NCBI GenBank assembly: GCA_045046905.1
Contig: JASFYU010000041.1
Location: forward strand, 22,640-86,639
DNA length: 64,000 nucleotides
Origin: JASFYU01 sp045046905
GTDB taxonomy: Bacteria; Bacteroidota; Bacteroidia; Flavobacteriales; Flavobacteriaceae
Reading direction: 5' to 3'
In this document: one piece after another, positions 17,959 to 30,200 of the stretch
Layout of the letters: the number at the start of each line of letters is the position of its first letter
How positions within the stretch are numbered: position 1 is the first letter of the stretch
Program-made: the position numbers and the translations under genes
The notes under the pieces: generated by a model
Seen by the model: the letters and a program-made list of their open reading frames with translations, nothing else
Database searches by the model: none
What the model was told of the DNA's origin: nothing

Positions 17959-20900
17959 ATGAATAAAATTCCTAACCCTAAATCCATAGGGGATGTATTT
18001 ACTCTTAGATCCAATTTACGGACTATAATGAGGGTTTTTCTTACACTTATCGCAATGGGACTAAGCGCTGCTTATGCAAATCCAACATATTCTCAGACTA
18101 AAATTGATATTGATGTCAAGGATGTAAATCTTGAAGAACTGTTTCAAGAAATTCAAGGTAAAAGTGAATTTATCTTTTTCTACAAAGACGATGTCTTAGA
18201 TAAGGATAAAAGGGTAACTCTTCATATGAAAAAAACAACACTGGCCAAAATTTTAAAACGAGCCTTTGCTGATACTAATTTGAGCTATAGTATTGACAAT
18301 AGACAAGTTGTAATTAAAAAAATATATAAAGAGGTAATTCAGAGCACAAATTCTGAAGGCATACAACAATTAACTGTTTCAGGTTCAGTCACAGGCCCCG
18401 ATGGCTATCCACTACCAGGGGCAAACCTTCTTATAAAGGGAACGACCAATGGTACACAAACCGACTTTGATGGAAACTATACCTTAAATATAGATTCCCC
18501 TGACGCCATTTTACTAATTAGCTATATTGGATTCAAGTCACAAGAAATAGCTGTAGCAGGGCAGTCTACCATTAATATACAGTTAGTAGAAGATGCCGCG
18601 AGATTAGATGAGATTATTGTCACGGGCTATGGCACACAAACAAGAGGAGAAATCACCGGAGCGGTAGTATCGGTCGAAATGGCCGACGCTATTAAATTGC
18701 CCGTTCAGAATGCGGCAGAATTATTACAAGGAAGGGCTACTGGAGTAAATGTTACAAATTCTGGTACGCCTGGTGAAGCACCTAAAATTAGTATTCGTGG
18801 TTTTGGCACTAGTAACAATACCGACCCATTGTATATTATAGATGGTGTTCAAACCGATAATAATAATGTACTGAACAACATTAACCCTGCCGATATCAAG
18901 CAACTTACGGTATTAAAAGATGCGGCGGCTGCCATATATGGGGCAAGAGCATCTAATGGTGTTATTATAATCACTACAAATGGCGGTAGTTATAATATGG
19001 ATAAGCCTACCGTTTCTTTTGATATCTATTCAGGTTTTTCTAAACTTTCTCATAAGGTAGATATGTTGAACGTAGATGAACATGCTGCTGTAACGTGGGA
19101 AAGCCTAGTAAATCAACAAGCCATAAATGGTCTTACCAACCCTCCATCACACGCCCAATATGGAGGAGCGGATGGTAACTCAGGCCCAGTAGTGCCTACA
19201 ACTGTACAAGGAGCGGCAATAGATGGTGTGCCATTTACGACCACAGTTAAACCCAATGGAGGTACAGACTGGATCGATGCTATTACACAAACAGCACCTA
19301 CATCGAACGTCTCCTTTTCTGTAGCAAACGGTACTGATACCGGTAAATACTATCTGTCGGCTTCTTATTTAAATAGAGAAGGAATTGTGAAATACACGGG
19401 ATTTAAACGTGGTAATACTAGATTAAATTCTGAGTTCAGAGTAGGTGATAATAAAAAACTGACGGTTGGGCAACATCTAAACATAGCCTTCTCTAAAGCA
19501 ACAAAAGGCACAGACGATGCTACTGAACTCGCTTTGCGTATAACACCTTTGATACCCGTTCGAAATGATGCTGGTGAATTTGCAGGTACCGAAGGTTTGG
19601 AATTGGGAAATTCTGGTAACCCAGTTGCCAATAACTTTAGGGCTAGGCATGATTATGAGAAGAATTACAGCTTTATCGGAGATATTTACGGTGATTATAA
19701 AATAACGGATAAGCTAAACTTCAAAACCGTTGCTGCAGGAGGTTTTAACATTTTAAATCTACGCGAATTCGTGGCTCTTAATCCCGAAGCGAAAGAATCT
19801 CGTTCTGCTGCTAGGTTAACGGAAGGAGACCTAACTTCGTTTAACTGGTCTTGGACAAATACGCTGAACTATAGAAACACCTTTGGAAAACATTCGGTGA
19901 ATGCTCTTGCGGGTATTGAGGCCATTAAAGAAAGAGGAAAAGGGAAAACGATCCAAAGAAGTTCTTTCTTAAATGAAGACCCGAATTTTGTTTTATTAAG
20001 CAATGGTATCGCAAGCCCCAATGTATCGGAAGCTATTGATGGCTCTACCACCTTGTTCTCGATTTTCGGAACCGTCAATTATGCTTTTGATAGCAAATAC
20101 TTTCTTACCCTTACCGTACGTAACGATAAATCATCACGTTTTATAGGTGATAATCAAAGTCAAACATTTCCATCGGTAAGTGCGGGTTGGGAACTAAGCA
20201 AAGAAGATTTCTTTAACACCGAAGGCTTTGTTAATAGGCTTAAGATCAGAGCATCTTATGGAGAGTTAGGTAACCAAACGCTACCAATCAGAAACCCTGC
20301 GCAGAATGGCTTTTTTCAATCTCAGCAATATGCGGATTATTCTTTTGACGGGGGATCAATTGTAGATGGTGTTTTATTAACTCAAGTAGGCAATCCAGAT
20401 TTAAAATGGGAAACCTCAAAATCTGTAAATATTGGTTTAGATTTTACGCTCCTTGATCGTAAATTGTCAGGTTTTGTTGAATATTTTAACATAGAAACCA
20501 ACGATTTAATCGTAAGAGACAATAATGCGGTAAGTTTAACTGCCATAGATGCCGGTGCTCCTTTTGTGAATTTTGGCACCGTTGTAAATAAAGGAGTTGA
20601 TTTTCAATTGAGTTGGAATGATCAAATAGGAAATGACTTTTCGTATAGTATAAGTGGGAACATTTCTACCGTAAAGAACGAAGTCACCGAATTCAAGGCT
20701 CCTCTGCAAGGAAATTCCTCGGGAATTAGAAAAGGACAAGTAACTAGAACAGAGGAGGGAGATGAAATTTCTTTTTTCTATGGAAGAGAAATTACTGGGC
20801 TAACTCCTGAAGGCAGGTTCATATACAGAGATGTAAACGGAGATGGCGAAATAAATACCGCTGACCGTACCAAAATTGGATCGCCTCATCCAGATTTCAC

Positions 20901-21387
20901 CTATGGCGCCAATTTTAATGCAAACTATAAAAACTTTGACATTTCGTTCTTTTTTCAAGGAACTCAGGGCAATGATTTATGGAATTACAATAAGGTGTTT
21001 ACCGATTTCGGATTCTTTTTTAACGGAAATAGAAGTACGAGAACATTGGATGCACGTTCGCCAAGCAATCCAAACGGTTCATTCATTGCCTTATCAGCGA
21101 CCTCCCAAAACAATGAAGACGAACCTAACTCTTATTATGTTGAAGACGGTTCATACCTAAGACTTAAAAATGCGACCATTGGGTATACCTTGCCTTCCTC
21201 AGCTTTAGGTCGCATAGGAATTTCATCCTTGCGTCTTTATCTAACGGGTTCAAATTTATTTACGATTACCGATTATGAAGGATTCGATCCTGAAGTTATT
21301 CCTATTGACAACTTGACTTTAGGTTTAGATAGGCGTATTAATCCACTTTCACGGACAATAATTTTTGGAGTTAACGTTAAATTTTAA
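17959..21387 (+). CDS. SusC/RagA-type TonB-dependent outer-membrane transporter with STN domain
   Basis: 1,142 residues. After a long signal region (cleavage near ANPTYSQ, about residue 46) comes a secretin/TonB short N-terminal domain (about 50-125, IDIDVKDVNLEELFQEIQG), used to signal to FecR. A carboxypeptidase-regulatory-like beta-sandwich follows at about 135-210 (VSGSVTGPDGYPLPGANLLI, FDGNYTL). Then come the SusC boundary motif (LDEIIVTGYGTQTRGEITGA), the plug (about 230-345, with ISIRGFGTSNNTDPLYIIDG and DPADI-like NPADIKQLTVLKDAAAAIYG) and a barrel ending in aromatic NVKF. It forms the channel that imports a ligand captured by SusD. Substrate cannot be read from the sequence, and no glycoside hydrolase lies beside it. 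Confidence 0.97.
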   Translation: MNKIPNPKSIGDVFTLRSNLRTIMRVFLTLIAMGLSAAYANPTYSQTKIDIDVKDVNLEELFQEIQGKSEFIFFYKDDVLDKDKRVTLHMKKTTLAKILKRAFADTNLSYSIDNRQVVIKKIYKEVIQSTNSEGIQQLTVSGSVTGPDGYPLPGANLLIKGTTNGTQTDFDGNYTLNIDSPDAILLISYIGFKSQEIAVAGQSTINIQLVEDAARLDEIIVTGYGTQTRGEITGAVVSVEMADAIKLPVQNAAELLQGRATGVNVTNSGTPGEAPKISIRGFGTSNNTDPLYIIDGVQTDNNNVLNNINPADIKQLTVLKDAAAAIYGARASNGVIIITTNGGSYNMDKPTVSFDIYSGFSKLSHKVDMLNVDEHAAVTWESLVNQQAINGLTNPPSHAQYGGADGNSGPVVPTTVQGAAIDGVPFTTTVKPNGGTDWIDAITQTAPTSNVSFSVANGTDTGKYYLSASYLNREGIVKYTGFKRGNTRLNSEFRVGDNKKLTVGQHLNIAFSKATKGTDDATELALRITPLIPVRNDAGEFAGTEGLELGNSGNPVANNFRARHDYEKNYSFIGDIYGDYKITDKLNFKTVAAGGFNILNLREFVALNPEAKESRSAARLTEGDLTSFNWSWTNTLNYRNTFGKHSVNALAGIEAIKERGKGKTIQRSSFLNEDPNFVLLSNGIASPNVSEAIDGSTTLFSIFGTVNYAFDSKYFLTLTVRNDKSSRFIGDNQSQTFPSVSAGWELSKEDFFNTEGFVNRLKIRASYGELGNQTLPIRNPAQNGFFQSQQYADYSFDGGSIVDGVLLTQVGNPDLKWETSKSVNIGLDFTLLDRKLSGFVEYFNIETNDLIVRDNNAVSLTAIDAGAPFVNFGTVVNKGVDFQLSWNDQIGNDFSYSISGNISTVKNEVTEFKAPLQGNSSGIRKGQVTRTEEGDEISFFYGREITGLTPEGRFIYRDVNGDGEINTADRTKIGSPHPDFTYGANFNANYKNFDISFFFQGTQGNDLWNYNKVFTDFGFFFNGNRSTRTLDARSPSNPNGSFIALSATSQNNEDEPNSYYVEDGSYLRLKNATIGYTLPSSALGRIGISSLRLYLTGSNLFTITDYEGFDPEVIPIDNLTLGLDRRINPLSRTIIFGVNVKF

Positions 21388-21393
21388 AAAAAA

Positions 21394-23070
21394 ATGAAAA
21401 GAAAAATAATATATTTTGCATTGCTAATCGGAATGTTAGGGTGCAGCGACGATTTTACCAATGAACCACAAATAGGTGCCTTTGATGAGGAATTTCTTGA
21501 GACCGAAGATGGTGCTCGTTTATTTCTTTCAGCTGCCTATTCTATGCTAACGGGCCGCTCTTCATTATCAGTTGGTGATAGCCGTTTAATAAGTGGCACC
21601 AATTGGTTTCATGATGTTTTGGGCGGTGATGCCCATAAAGGAAGTACTGACAATGACCTATCTAGTTTGCTAAGACTTGAACTTGGCGAATGGGATGTTA
21701 GTAATGAACAGATTCCCCGCAAATGGGCCACGTATTATGCAGGTGTTAATAGGGCTAACGCCGCTATTAATGCTACGGTGGCAGCAGGTTTGATTAATGA
21801 AGAAGCGCAAGCACGGTTTGTACGTGCCATTTACTATATTGAACTGACAAAAATGTTCGGTAATGTTTCTGTCGTATCGGAGGCGAATTTTGCCGCACAA
21901 GAATTTAACCAACCCAATTCTGGTCCTGCATGGGAAGTGATTGAAAGTGACCTTCAATTTGGCATAACAAATTTACCCACAAGGTCGGAACAACCAGATG
22001 CCGGTAGACCAAGTAAAGAGGTCGCTATGGCATTTTTAGGCAAGGCACAGTTATATCAAAAGAAATATACCGAAGCTTTGGCATCTTTTAATTCAGTCAT
22101 CACTTCTGGTGTATTCGCATTAAATGCTAATTATATTGACAACTTTAGATTGCAAGGTGAGAATGGTCCAGAATCTATTTTTGCTATTCAATTTCTAGCT
22201 GATGGCGGATCGTCTTTTAACAGTAACTCTGGAGCCAGTCTAAATTTTCCTAGAGGTGGCGGCCCGTTTACCTGTTGTGGATTTTACCAACCTTCTCAAG
22301 ATTTGGTAAATGCCTATCAGACAGATGTTGATGGTTTGCCTTTATTGGACACCTATAACCTGCCTGGAAATGATGTAACGAACGACCATCTATTACAATC
22401 CTCTGATCCTTTTACACCCCATACCGGACCCTTAGATCCTCGTTTAGATTATACTGTTTCAAGAAGAGGATTAGACTTTAATGGCTTTGGAATACATATT
22501 GGACAAGATTGGATTCGGGCTCAAGATTCCGATATCTCAGGGCCTTATATCTCTAAGAAAAATATCCATCAGTCGGGCGACGGAAATGTATCGCCGACAA
22601 GTAATCGTAATAACGGTGTTAATTATAATATGATGAGGTATGCAGATTTACTGTTGATGGCCGCCGAAGCAGAAATCGAAGTGGGCTCGCTAGAAAAAGC
22701 TTTCCAGTATGTAAATATGATTAGAACTCGTGCGAAAACTGGTGAAAAACTTCAAGCTGATGGAGCCGATGCGGCAAATTACGTTGTAGAGCCTTATACT
22801 ACTCCTTTTGTCGATAAAGCTTTTGCCACAAAGGCCGTACGATTTGAACGTCGTATCGAGCTAGGCATGGAAGCTCATCGCTTTTTTGACCTGGCCAGAT
22901 GGGGAGTCAGCAAAGAAGTTTTAGATGCTTACTACGAAAACGAAGGTCGAACAATACCTAATTTTGGTGCAAAAGTTATTCCCTTTGCCGAGCACCATGT
23001 TGTTTTCCCCATTCCAACTGCTGCGATCGATTTAAGTGAGGGTAATTTAACACAGAATCCTGGTTATTAA
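21394..23070 (+). CDS. SusD/RagB family nutrient-binding outer-membrane lipoprotein
   Basis: 558 residues starting 6 bp after susC. The N-terminus is a lipoprotein signal (IIYFALLIGMLGCSDDF) with the lipid-bearing Cys at about 17. TPR-like helices follow (FVRAIYYIELTKMFGNVSVV; EVAMAFLGKAQLYQKKYTEALASF). The C-terminus has the family hallmarks MMRYADLLLMAAEAEIEVG, AFQYVNMIRTRA, KAVRFERRIELGMEAHRFFDLARWG, FPIPTAAIDLSEGNLTQNPG. SusD caps the SusC channel and binds the substrate at the cell surface. The strong terminator after it marks the operon end. Confidence 0.97.
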   Translation: MKRKIIYFALLIGMLGCSDDFTNEPQIGAFDEEFLETEDGARLFLSAAYSMLTGRSSLSVGDSRLISGTNWFHDVLGGDAHKGSTDNDLSSLLRLELGEWDVSNEQIPRKWATYYAGVNRANAAINATVAAGLINEEAQARFVRAIYYIELTKMFGNVSVVSEANFAAQEFNQPNSGPAWEVIESDLQFGITNLPTRSEQPDAGRPSKEVAMAFLGKAQLYQKKYTEALASFNSVITSGVFALNANYIDNFRLQGENGPESIFAIQFLADGGSSFNSNSGASLNFPRGGGPFTCCGFYQPSQDLVNAYQTDVDGLPLLDTYNLPGNDVTNDHLLQSSDPFTPHTGPLDPRLDYTVSRRGLDFNGFGIHIGQDWIRAQDSDISGPYISKKNIHQSGDGNVSPTSNRNNGVNYNMMRYADLLLMAAEAEIEVGSLEKAFQYVNMIRTRAKTGEKLQADGADAANYVVEPYTTPFVDKAFATKAVRFERRIELGMEAHRFFDLARWGVSKEVLDAYYENEGRTIPNFGAKVIPFAEHHVVFPIPTAAIDLSEGNLTQNPGY

Positions 23071-23090
23071 TTTAACTATCTTTTTTAATT

Positions 23091-23128
23091 AAAGAAAGCG
23101 GAGCATTTTTTAATGCTCCGCTTTCTTT
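23091..23128 (+). terminator. Strong intrinsic terminator after susD
   Basis: A perfect 17-bp stem (AAAGAAAGCGGAGCATT, 23091-23107, with its complement at 23112-23128) round a four-T loop, with A- and T-rich flanks. It ends the sigma-FecR-SusCD unit. Confidence 0.9.
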
Positions 23129-23258
23129 TGCATTATCTACGGACTCAGGTTACTACGCACTCACCCCTGAGACACGCTTCATCAGTAGGGCTCCCACGAC
23201 ATCACATACCCATTTTGATGTCTCATCATACATCAATAAAATTAGAATTTTTTTAAAA

Positions 23259-23972
23259 TCAATCTCCCCTCTCCTGCAGCATAAACCACTCATATAATTC
23301 CTCAGTGTTATAGGCCTTTACCCACGAATCGTGACCTACCCCTGGGTATCTGGTAAACCTAACGTTATAGTTCATTTCTTTTAGCCTATTCACCATATTC
23401 TCAGACTCCGATATATCGATAGACTTATCTTCTTCACCATGAAAGACCCAAATAGGCAGCTGCTTATCGATCCAAGCGGCATAGGGTACAGGAGTCATTC
23501 CGCAAACTACGGCCATGGCCGCAAATTTCTCTGGGTATTGCACCGCTAGTTCCCAGGCAGCGCCACCTCCCCTACTCAGACCTGTCAAATAAATTCTATT
23601 CTTATCTACACGGTTGTTAGCCACAATAGTATCTAATAATTGAACTACGGCCCTGGTATTCCACCATTTTTTTCGATACGGATTTTGTGGTGCTAAAATC
23701 AAAAAGGGAAACTGCTTTCCCTCAACAATCAACTTGGGCGGGCCATTGCGCTTAATGGCAACCAGACTGTCACCAGCTTCTCCGCCTCCATGCAAGAACA
23801 AAAGCAGAGGAAAATTCTTCGCTTCCTCTTTTTCGTAATTCTCCGGATAGTATAAATAGTAGCTTAATTTCTCTTTAATGGTAGTTTCCTGCACGGCATC
23901 GACCAATTGTGATTGAGCAGAACACCCTTGAAACATCAATAATACCATAAAAATACTTACGAAAAACTTCAT
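23259..23972 (-). CDS. Secreted alpha/beta hydrolase (esterase / prolyl oligopeptidase-like lipoprotein)
   Basis: 237 residues with a lipoprotein signal (FFVSIFMVLLMFQGCSAQSQ; Cys about 17). The alpha/beta-hydrolase core shows FPLLLFLHGGGEAGDS (oxyanion-hole HGGG), the nucleophile elbow GLSRGGGAAWE near residue 135, an acidic residue in GEEDKSIDISE and the catalytic His in YPGVGHDSW near 217. This resembles small esterases related to polyhydroxybutyrate depolymerases and feruloyl or acetyl-xylan esterases. It is convergent with the SusCD operon across its terminator and may work on the same nutrient, but that is only inferred from position. Confidence 0.82.
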   Translation of the reverse strand: MKFFVSIFMVLLMFQGCSAQSQLVDAVQETTIKEKLSYYLYYPENYEKEEAKNFPLLLFLHGGGEAGDSLVAIKRNGPPKLIVEGKQFPFLILAPQNPYRKKWWNTRAVVQLLDTIVANNRVDKNRIYLTGLSRGGGAAWELAVQYPEKFAAMAVVCGMTPVPYAAWIDKQLPIWVFHGEEDKSIDISESENMVNRLKEMNYNVRFTRYPGVGHDSWVKAYNTEELYEWFMLQERGD

Positions 23973-24020
23973 ATTCCTCTTGAATTTTATTGAATTGAAG
24001 ATAAAAAAAAGATTGTAAAG

Positions 24021-24203
24021 AACAAGCTCTCTTATACAGCTGAGTTCGACCTAAGATTTATCTACAGAATGCTAATAAAGACTATGAATTAAAATAGAAA
24101 ATTTAAAGGAATATCAAATCATACTCAAATTTTAAGATTGAAAAAATGATAATCAAAAGGTTCTCATGAGCGACCTTTTTTTTAACTTTTTAAACAAGCT
24201 CTC
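24021..24203. repeat. Degenerate MITE copy flanked by an 11-bp direct repeat
   Basis: From 24038 the sequence matches the left ~80 bases of the intact element at 48954, including 14 of 15 bases of its terminal repeat, then TCTACAGAATGC and AATTTAAAGGAATATC. After that it diverges, and no right terminal repeat is seen. The direct repeat AACAAGCTCTC occurs at 24021-24031 and again at 24193-24203, framing the remnant. No gene lies between the hydrolase and the end of the adhesin gene (23973-24230). Confidence 0.6.
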
Positions 24204-24230
24204 CTCTACAATTATGCGATTAATTCTCAT

Positions 24231-27200
24231 TTATCGATACAAGGTAAAATGCCCGACATACCTGATTTTACTTTTGTCATTGGCGTTAACAACATACCAA
24301 TAATCCCCAGTGGGTAATTCGGAACCTTCATAGTTTCCGTTCCAATTAGTAACTTGATTCAAAAGTGCCACTACCCTACCATAACGGTCATAGATCTTGA
24401 CCTCTATATTAGGAAAGTAATCTCTGTTCTTAGGAGACCACACATCATTCTTGCCATCACCATTCGGGGTGAAAAAGTTAGGAATCTCCAACATTCCGGT
24501 AAATTCAAAAGGTATGGTCACTATGGCTACACAGCCGTTTTGATCTACTACCCTAACGCTAACATTACCACTCTCATTAGTCGTAAAAACTGTTTCGCTA
24601 CCATAGGATTCTCCTTGAAAGAAATATTCGTATCCACCATAGCCTCCCTGAGCGGTGGCAGTCAATTCATTAGGGCCTGTTTTTACAGCTTCTAAGGTGA
24701 GGGGGTCGTACACATCGATACTGAATTCTACAAAATTGGTACAACCGTTTTCATGGAATATATAAACCGTATGGTTACCTGCCGGTAAATCACCCCAAGT
24801 AGTATCTACACCCGCCAATGCCGTTATAGCATCAGTAGGGTCAAGAGGATCCAATGCAAACAGTAATTCTGGCGTAAGACTCGTATCCTGCATCTGGACG
24901 GTTACCGTACTGTTGGGGAATATTCCCTCACAACCATACTGTACTATTGGCTCTGCAGTGAGATTAACGCCGATTACTATTGCAACCAAGACATCGGTAC
25001 TACACAAATTGGCGTCTTGTATAAAAACAAAGTAGGTTTCACCTCCTAGCAAACCATCAAAATACAAATTGTCATTGCGAACAAAAACTTCGCTTCCGTC
25101 AGAGTTAGGACCCACCAATTTTGTTTCATAATACTGTACAAAAGTAAGCGGGTCAACAAAAGGTGTTCCTCCGGTAATGGTCAACTGGGCCGCTCCGTCC
25201 TCAAAACCGATACAGGTCTCCGGACTTGAACTCACATTGATCACCCTTATCTCTTCGGGCTCAGCAACAGTGATTACATCTTTCTCAAAACAACCATTCT
25301 GATCTTGAATTAAAATCTCATAATCGCCCGCCGCCAATTCATCAAAGGTATAGGTTCCCGGATTGGCGGGATCACTAAAGAACTCACTGAAATTAGGTGC
25401 AATTGCGAACTGGATCAAGCCAACGCCTCCATTAGAAACCTCAACTATGATAGTACCATCTTCCTCGCCCGTACATGTGACCGGACTTGATGAAGCCGTG
25501 AATACGATAGGTGCCGGCCTTACTATTTCAAATGGCCCTGCGATATCACTACAATTGGCTCCACTGGTAACGGCAATATAATAATCAGCACCTTCAGAAA
25601 GACCTTCAAAAGTACCGTCGCCCTGTGGTCCTCTTACCAATGTTGCTGTAGCAGCAGGACTAAAGGCATCTACCGGATCACCTGAATACAAATAGAACAT
25701 ATTATCCCCTACACCACCATTGATGAACGATTCAATCCTACCGTCCAATTCGGAGGCACACGAAATATCATCAGGCAAATTAGGAAGTAGGGTAATACCA
25801 GTGGCATCAGTCATCGTAATACCATTTGACCTTACTGCCAAACAAGTATTCGATGCATTTTTCTTACGTACATCAAACTGATAGGTAATTCCTGCAACGC
25901 CAGGTATAAGTATCGATGTGCCAACCATATCGGTATATGTACCAATTACAATTCCATTTTCAAGTTGAAGATATTCATAGGCAAATGAGGCATCAGGGTT
26001 CTCTATACCTAATCGCATTTCACCCATACCACCACAACCTGGTACTTTGGTCTGCACCAATTTAGGCTCAATGGGCGGCGGCGGATCAACAAAATACGGT
26101 ATACTAACCCCTATACAATCAAAACTTGATGAAACTTCGATTGCATACCAACCTCCACTAATATATCCACCACTTGTACCCATAAAGGTCGGTGAATTCT
26201 GTAATCCACTGGTAGAGGCAATATCGGTATTATTGTTACTGTTCAAATACAATATTCTATAGTTGTACCCTGCCCCTAAAAATCCGCCCGAGGCGCCAGC
26301 AGTTGCCGTATTTATATCTCCTGTGGTAGGATCATAGGCCTCCAAAATAGCGTTGTTTCCGTTAGGGCAGACCAATGCTTGAGGTTCACGAATACCTACT
26401 TGTATTGCAGGAATAGGAGCCAAGGTAATATCGAACGTATCAAGACAGGCCTCGACATCTCTGACCTCTACTCTATAATCACCACTGGGCAAAGTTTGAA
26501 AGATATTTGTGGCCCCTAAAGGAACTATTTCTATATATCCTAAACCATCATCACGTAACAATCTGTATTGATATGCAGCATTGTCCCATCCGTTGACACC
26601 TGTCGCCTCTATATGACCCATATCTTCATTGCAACCGACATTACCGACTTCTATAGCCGTAACATCGAGTGCCCCGTTCGGCGACCTTATAGTCTCTACA
26701 TTACTGTCGCCTGAACAGAAAGGAATAGCCGTAGAAACGACCTCAACAAAGAAATTACCTCCAGGAAGACCAAGAATTGTCTCAGGGTTATTGGCAGTAT
26801 CTAAAGATGCTGTTGCAAGTACGGTCGTCTTGCCGGGATCACTACCGCTATACACATTATAGGTATACACCCCTGTATAATCGGTTACCTCTATCGACAT
26901 TTCACCATCACTGGCTCCAAAACAGCTAACAGGCTTGGTTTCATTTATAACCACAGTTGGAGCTATTGTAGCGATTACGGTATGTTTAGGCATAGGATAC
27001 GTACAGCCGCCTGGCTCATTATCCTGTACTTCGAATAAATAATCACCGGAAGCCGGCAAAAAGACATCAACATAGTTATTACCAAGGCTATTTGTCACTG
27101 CTGGTACGACCATTGCAGAAATAGTGGTAACCGTAAAATCAGCAGTTCCGCTTACCTCGATTCTCACACGTTCAAGATCCCTACAATTTAAGGGGTCTAC

Positions 27201-30200
27201 TTGAACAATAGTGGGTATGACATCTGTAGGCGGGTTTATAGTAACACTAGCGGTCGCCTCACAGCCCTTATCGTCGATTGCATATACCGTTATGTTTTGA
27301 ATATTTCCATCATCGATTATTTCAAAGGTAGAACCGGTCTGGTAATTTGAAAAACCACTAATACTATATCGGTAATTGCCCGGTGTACCAGGGTTTGTTA
27401 TGGTGGTAGTCAAGGTCGTGGAACTAAATCTGTTCGCTCCTGGCTCGCAGGTAAAGTCTGGCGCACTGGCACTAATAGTGAACACAGGCGGCTCTGCAAT
27501 CAGTAGTGGTCCTGATAAATCTATGCAATTACGTGACGAGACTACCTCAACCTCATAAGTACCTGGTGATAAACCTGAAAAGGAACCAGAGTTATTATTA
27601 GAAATCAAAACTCTCGTCACAAAATCTAATAACCTATAGTCAATAGGACTATCAGTATCTGTTCCTGCTTGAAGAATAATATCTATACTACCATCATCAT
27701 CCCCATTACAGCTAATATCCTGAGGCGTCGTTGGCAGAATTATGGGAGCCACAACAGCATCCATATTGATATTATCAACCAAGAAAAAACAAAAGATGGT
27801 GCCATCGAATACAATATTGTCGGTTGCCAGAACTTTATAACTTCCTGGCCCTAATCCACTGAATACCCCCGTATTGTTAGCCACACCAATAGGTATACCA
27901 CCACTATCCTGCAATTGAAAGCTAAAATCACCACTACCACCATTGGTTGTGATGGTGATTTCTCCGTCGGCAGCATTACAGCTGGGGTCTGTGGTAAATC
28001 CGCCAGAGGCCGATAAAAAATCATATACCGTTGCCGTGCCTTGTCCTGTACACCCATTGGCATCGATTACATCGACAATGTAATCACCAGGAGTGCTTAC
28101 ATTAAAGGTATACTCATATCTGCCCGTACCACCATTGAATATTCCGAGTTGCTCATCACCGCCCAAAGTAAACCTGGGTGTATTCACCGTTCCGGAAACA
28201 CTAACAAGAATATCGAACGAAGTAGAAGTTACATCACATTGATTTTCTACGATAAAAGTCGGGGCCGATAATGGGGGGTCTAGTGGAATAATCTCTGCGA
28301 TGGCAAAAGAAGTACACCCGCTAGAATCCTTTACAAATACGTCATAGCTCCCATCAGGCGCAAAGAAAGTGGTTACCGTATCAAAATCAGCCGGCGCGGG
28401 AAGTGATCCCGAAACCATAAAGGCAAACGTATAAGGCCCACCTGCCCCGCCCGAGCCCTGAACCGTAATCGATCCATTGGCATTACAATTCGCCGGAGTC
28501 AAATCGAGAATATCTATAGCTGGTAGGTTTTGGTCTATTATAATCCTAACGGCATCTGTACAATTATCGGTAAGATTGGTAACGATAATCTGATAATTTC
28601 CGGGCAAGGCTTCATAAGCACCAGAATGGGTAGGAGAAACATTCGTTGGAGACTCCAAAGTAATCCTAGTGCCATCATCGGTATTGAGTAATTCTATAAT
28701 CAAATCACTACCGGGAGCAAAACCGATTACATCGTAAACTATTTGTCCGAATCTATTTGTATCACAATAACCGGCCGTAGAACTGGCAGTCACGTCCAAG
28801 GTCGTCGGTCCGTCTACAGGTGGTATTTCCACTAAATAAATACAAGCCGTGCCTAGATCGGTTACTTCGACCGTATAGGTTACCCCGTATTGCAACCCTG
28901 AGAACGTATGCCTTCTTGGAGGTATATTGGGTGTGACCGGTGCTAAGGGGTCATTCTCTAAACGAATCAAGAAAGGTCCAACGCCACCAAAAATTTCTAC
29001 GGTGTTACTAAACCCAGTAATAGTACAGACGGGGACTACGGGATCAGGTACTACCGTCAAGGTAGCCTGAACCACGGCAACCGTATCAATATCTCTACAT
29101 CCAAGAGCATCAATGGTAACTACCGTATATATTCCCGGAACCAAGTTTAGAAAGCTTTCTGTAGTACTGGCCGTAGGTCCTATTCGCGACAGTTCAATAC
29201 CAAACTGGTCTTGTAAAATATAGGTGTAATCTGGGGTACCCCCTACTACGGCGGTTACCTCTATCGAGCCCTCGACAATACCCGTTGAACAGCTTGCAAG
29301 TGTGGGTGATACAACAGCATCTGGTGGAGCCACAGCACTCAAACTTATTATGGCATCGGCCGGCAGTGTTTCACAGCCTCTAGCATCTCTGACTATAAAA
29401 GGGTATGTACCTACGGCCAGATTAGAATATACCGTCTGTGAGCTAAAAGGCCCACCATTAAAGCTTATTTCATACGGGGGAATACCGCTTGTAGCATCAG
29501 GGATTATGGTAACTATACCGTTATCAGTATTTCCACAACTTACAGGAGTGGTGCTTACCGTCGCCGGATCAATAGCTATCGGAGGATTCAAGCTTATAGG
29601 ATTAGACAGGGCAATACAGTTTTCGTTATCGGTAACCCTAAAAACATAGTCACCCGCAACGGTCGTGTCATATAAAAAGCTATTCGACGTCAAAGGTATA
29701 GAAGCTCCGAAAGCTCCACCGTTAAAGCTAATTTCATATTGTTTTGGACCTGGACCAGAAGTATAGCCCCCTAAAACCTGAACTCGGATCTGCCCAGGAG
29801 CCCCACCACAGGGTATTTCAGTTTCAATACTGGTATTTACCCGTAACTGTGGATTAATCGTGACCGTAATGGTATCTCGACAGTTGTTGCCATCGACTAT
29901 TTCTACAGTATAATTTCCGGGTACCAATCCTGTAAAAACCGGACTAATCTGCAAGGTTCCGCCATTGACCCGGTATTGATGACTGGCCAAAGGGGCACTA
30001 CCCGCGGTAGAGGTCACCGCAATGGTAGCACCAGGACCAGCTACATAACAATAATCAGAAGCGCCTGCATCTATGGCGATCGCTGGGGCACTCAATGGCG
30101 TAAGATCAAAATCAAATGTATCGGTACAGCCCTCGACATCTTCGACGGTCAAGGTATAGGTTCCTCCTTGAGGCAGGTTGCCGAATACGGCTCCTGATTT

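Noticed and set aside
20810..20825. AGGCAGGTTC inside susC as a repeat fragment
   Set aside because: It encodes the expected PEGRFIYRDVNGDG segment of SusC barrels and has no other repeat landmarks.
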